From an uncultured Collinsella sp. (lineage in GTDB: Bacteria > Actinomycetota > Coriobacteriia > Coriobacteriales > Coriobacteriaceae): a DNA stretch of 5,452 nucleotides. The notes beneath the pieces are model-generated. The model was not told the DNA's origin and searched no databases. It saw only the letters and a program-made list of their open reading frames with translations. Both the position numbers and the translations under genes were made by a program. The stretch covers positions 1-5,452 of the forward strand of contig CABSMS010000112.1 in the NCBI GenBank assembly GCA_902478885.1, in the 5' to 3' direction. This document shows, piece after piece, positions 4,780 to 5,452 of this stretch; position 1 is the first letter of the stretch, and each line of letters opens with the position of its first letter.

Positions 4780-5452
4780 ATGGCCAATATGACGAGCTCG
4801 GTTTCGGCATCGCAGGTTGCCGGCGAGCTGGCGAGCGCCACGTTCGAGGAGATTCCCGCCCTCGTGGAGCATTATCGCGAGGATCCGCGCCAGCAGGTGA
4901 TCAAGGCTTGCGAACGTGCCCTTAAGCGCCATGCCAAGGAACTCTCCGAACGCGAGCGCGTCAACGGCATGTACGAGCTTATGCATGAGCTCGGCGGTGA
5001 TGGCGTGGTCGTGGGCGTCGACGAGGTGGGCCGTGGCTCGGTAGCGGGTCCCTTGACCGTGTGTGCCGTGTGTCTTCCGATGGAGCCGCGCATCTGGGGC
5101 ATCAATGATTCCAAAAAGCTCACGCCGGCGCGCCGCGAGCTGCTCTCGGTGAAGATTGCCGAGGTGGCGACTGCTATCGGCTTTTGCCATATCGCTCCTG
5201 CGGATATCGATGAGATGGGCATGGCCCGCGCCATTCGAGCCGCTGTCGCGGGTGCGGTGTCCGATACGGGGCTTGAGCCCGATTGCGTGCTTATGGACGG
5301 CAACCCCTTGGGCGCCGTTCCCAACGAGCGTGACGTGGTGAAGGGCGATGCCAAAATCGCCTGCATCGCCGCGGCGTCCATCATGGCCAAGGTCACGCGT
5401 GACGAGATGATGGTCGAGTACGATACCGAGTTTCCCGAGTACCATCTGGCCG
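4780..5452 (+). CDS. rnhB: Ribonuclease HII, N-terminal 224 residues (partial, runs off the right edge)
   Basis: RNase HII cuts the RNA strand of RNA/DNA hybrids and starts removal of single ribonucleotides misincorporated into DNA. The catalytic core is clear. VGVDEVGRGSVAGPL (78-92) carries the first acidic pair D81/E82 and the GRG motif (84-86) that senses the ribose 2'-OH. NDSKKLT is at 109-115, VLMDGNP supplies D173, and VVKGDAKIACIAAASIMAKVTRD (186-208) supplies D190. The D173-D190 spacing of 17 matches the family. A 75-residue helical N-terminal extension containing EDPRQQV and ALKRHAKELSERER resembles that of the longer B. subtilis type. GSVAGP replaces the common GPLAGP. The ATG at 4780 is chosen because AAGGAGGG (4766-4773) lies just upstream; a second ATG at 4789 is less well placed. 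The C-terminus lies beyond the window. lepB, which lies between rplS and rnhB in some actinobacteria, is absent here. Confidence 0.96.
   Translation, partial: MANMTSSVSASQVAGELASATFEEIPALVEHYREDPRQQVIKACERALKRHAKELSERERVNGMYELMHELGGDGVVVGVDEVGRGSVAGPLTVCAVCLPMEPRIWGINDSKKLTPARRELLSVKIAEVATAIGFCHIAPADIDEMGMARAIRAAVAGAVSDTGLEPDCVLMDGNPLGAVPNERDVVKGDAKIACIAAASIMAKVTRDEMMVEYDTEFPEYHLA

Noticed and set aside
4726..5445. 239-codon open frame on the - strand across the rplS terminator and rnhB
   Set aside because: It is antisense to the rnhB catalytic motifs and includes the terminator stem of rplS. Its His/Arg/Gly-rich translation resembles no family.

Overview
This is a compact, GC-rich housekeeping segment with all genes on the + strand. 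In order it holds the end of the glycyl-tRNA synthetase beta subunit gene (glyS), a pyruvate,phosphate dikinase (PPDK) regulatory kinase/phosphorylase, PPDK itself (ppdK), ribosomal protein L19 (rplS), and the start of RNase HII (rnhB), which runs off the right edge. The GC-rich codon use, the glyS / regulator / ppdK order and the protein sequences suggest a Coriobacteriia actinobacterium, perhaps Collinsella-like. That assignment rests on recognition and not on a search, so it is moderately confident at best.

Bases 1-1136 look like one transcription unit: glyS ends at 235 and the regulator starts 34 bases later behind a good ribosome binding site. The regulator keeps the family P-loop. Its expected target, the Thr two residues before the catalytic His, is present in the PPDK encoded just downstream, so enzyme and regulator form a matched pair controlling PEP/pyruvate interconversion.

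Bases 1137-1385 (249 bases) hold no gene but are the least ordinary part of the window. They contain five TTACC units at roughly helical spacing, a C-rich and G-poor tract, a -10 element without a recognisable -35, and two leader hairpins. The second hairpin has the same 10 stem bases (TGCGC-N4-GCGCA) as a hairpin before the regulator gene, and both lie directly before the ribosome binding site. ppdK follows at 1386-4136.

Bases 4137-4344 hold a strong terminator hairpin, then a promoter with UP-element-like A/T tracts and a structured leader for rplS. rplS ends in a textbook intrinsic terminator, and rnhB begins 93 bases after the rplS stop with a near-perfect Shine-Dalgarno sequence. No mobile element, CRISPR array, RNA gene or clearly novel protein system is visible. 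The leads worth following are regulatory (ppdK upstream region, rplS leader), plus a few unusual residues in PPDK.
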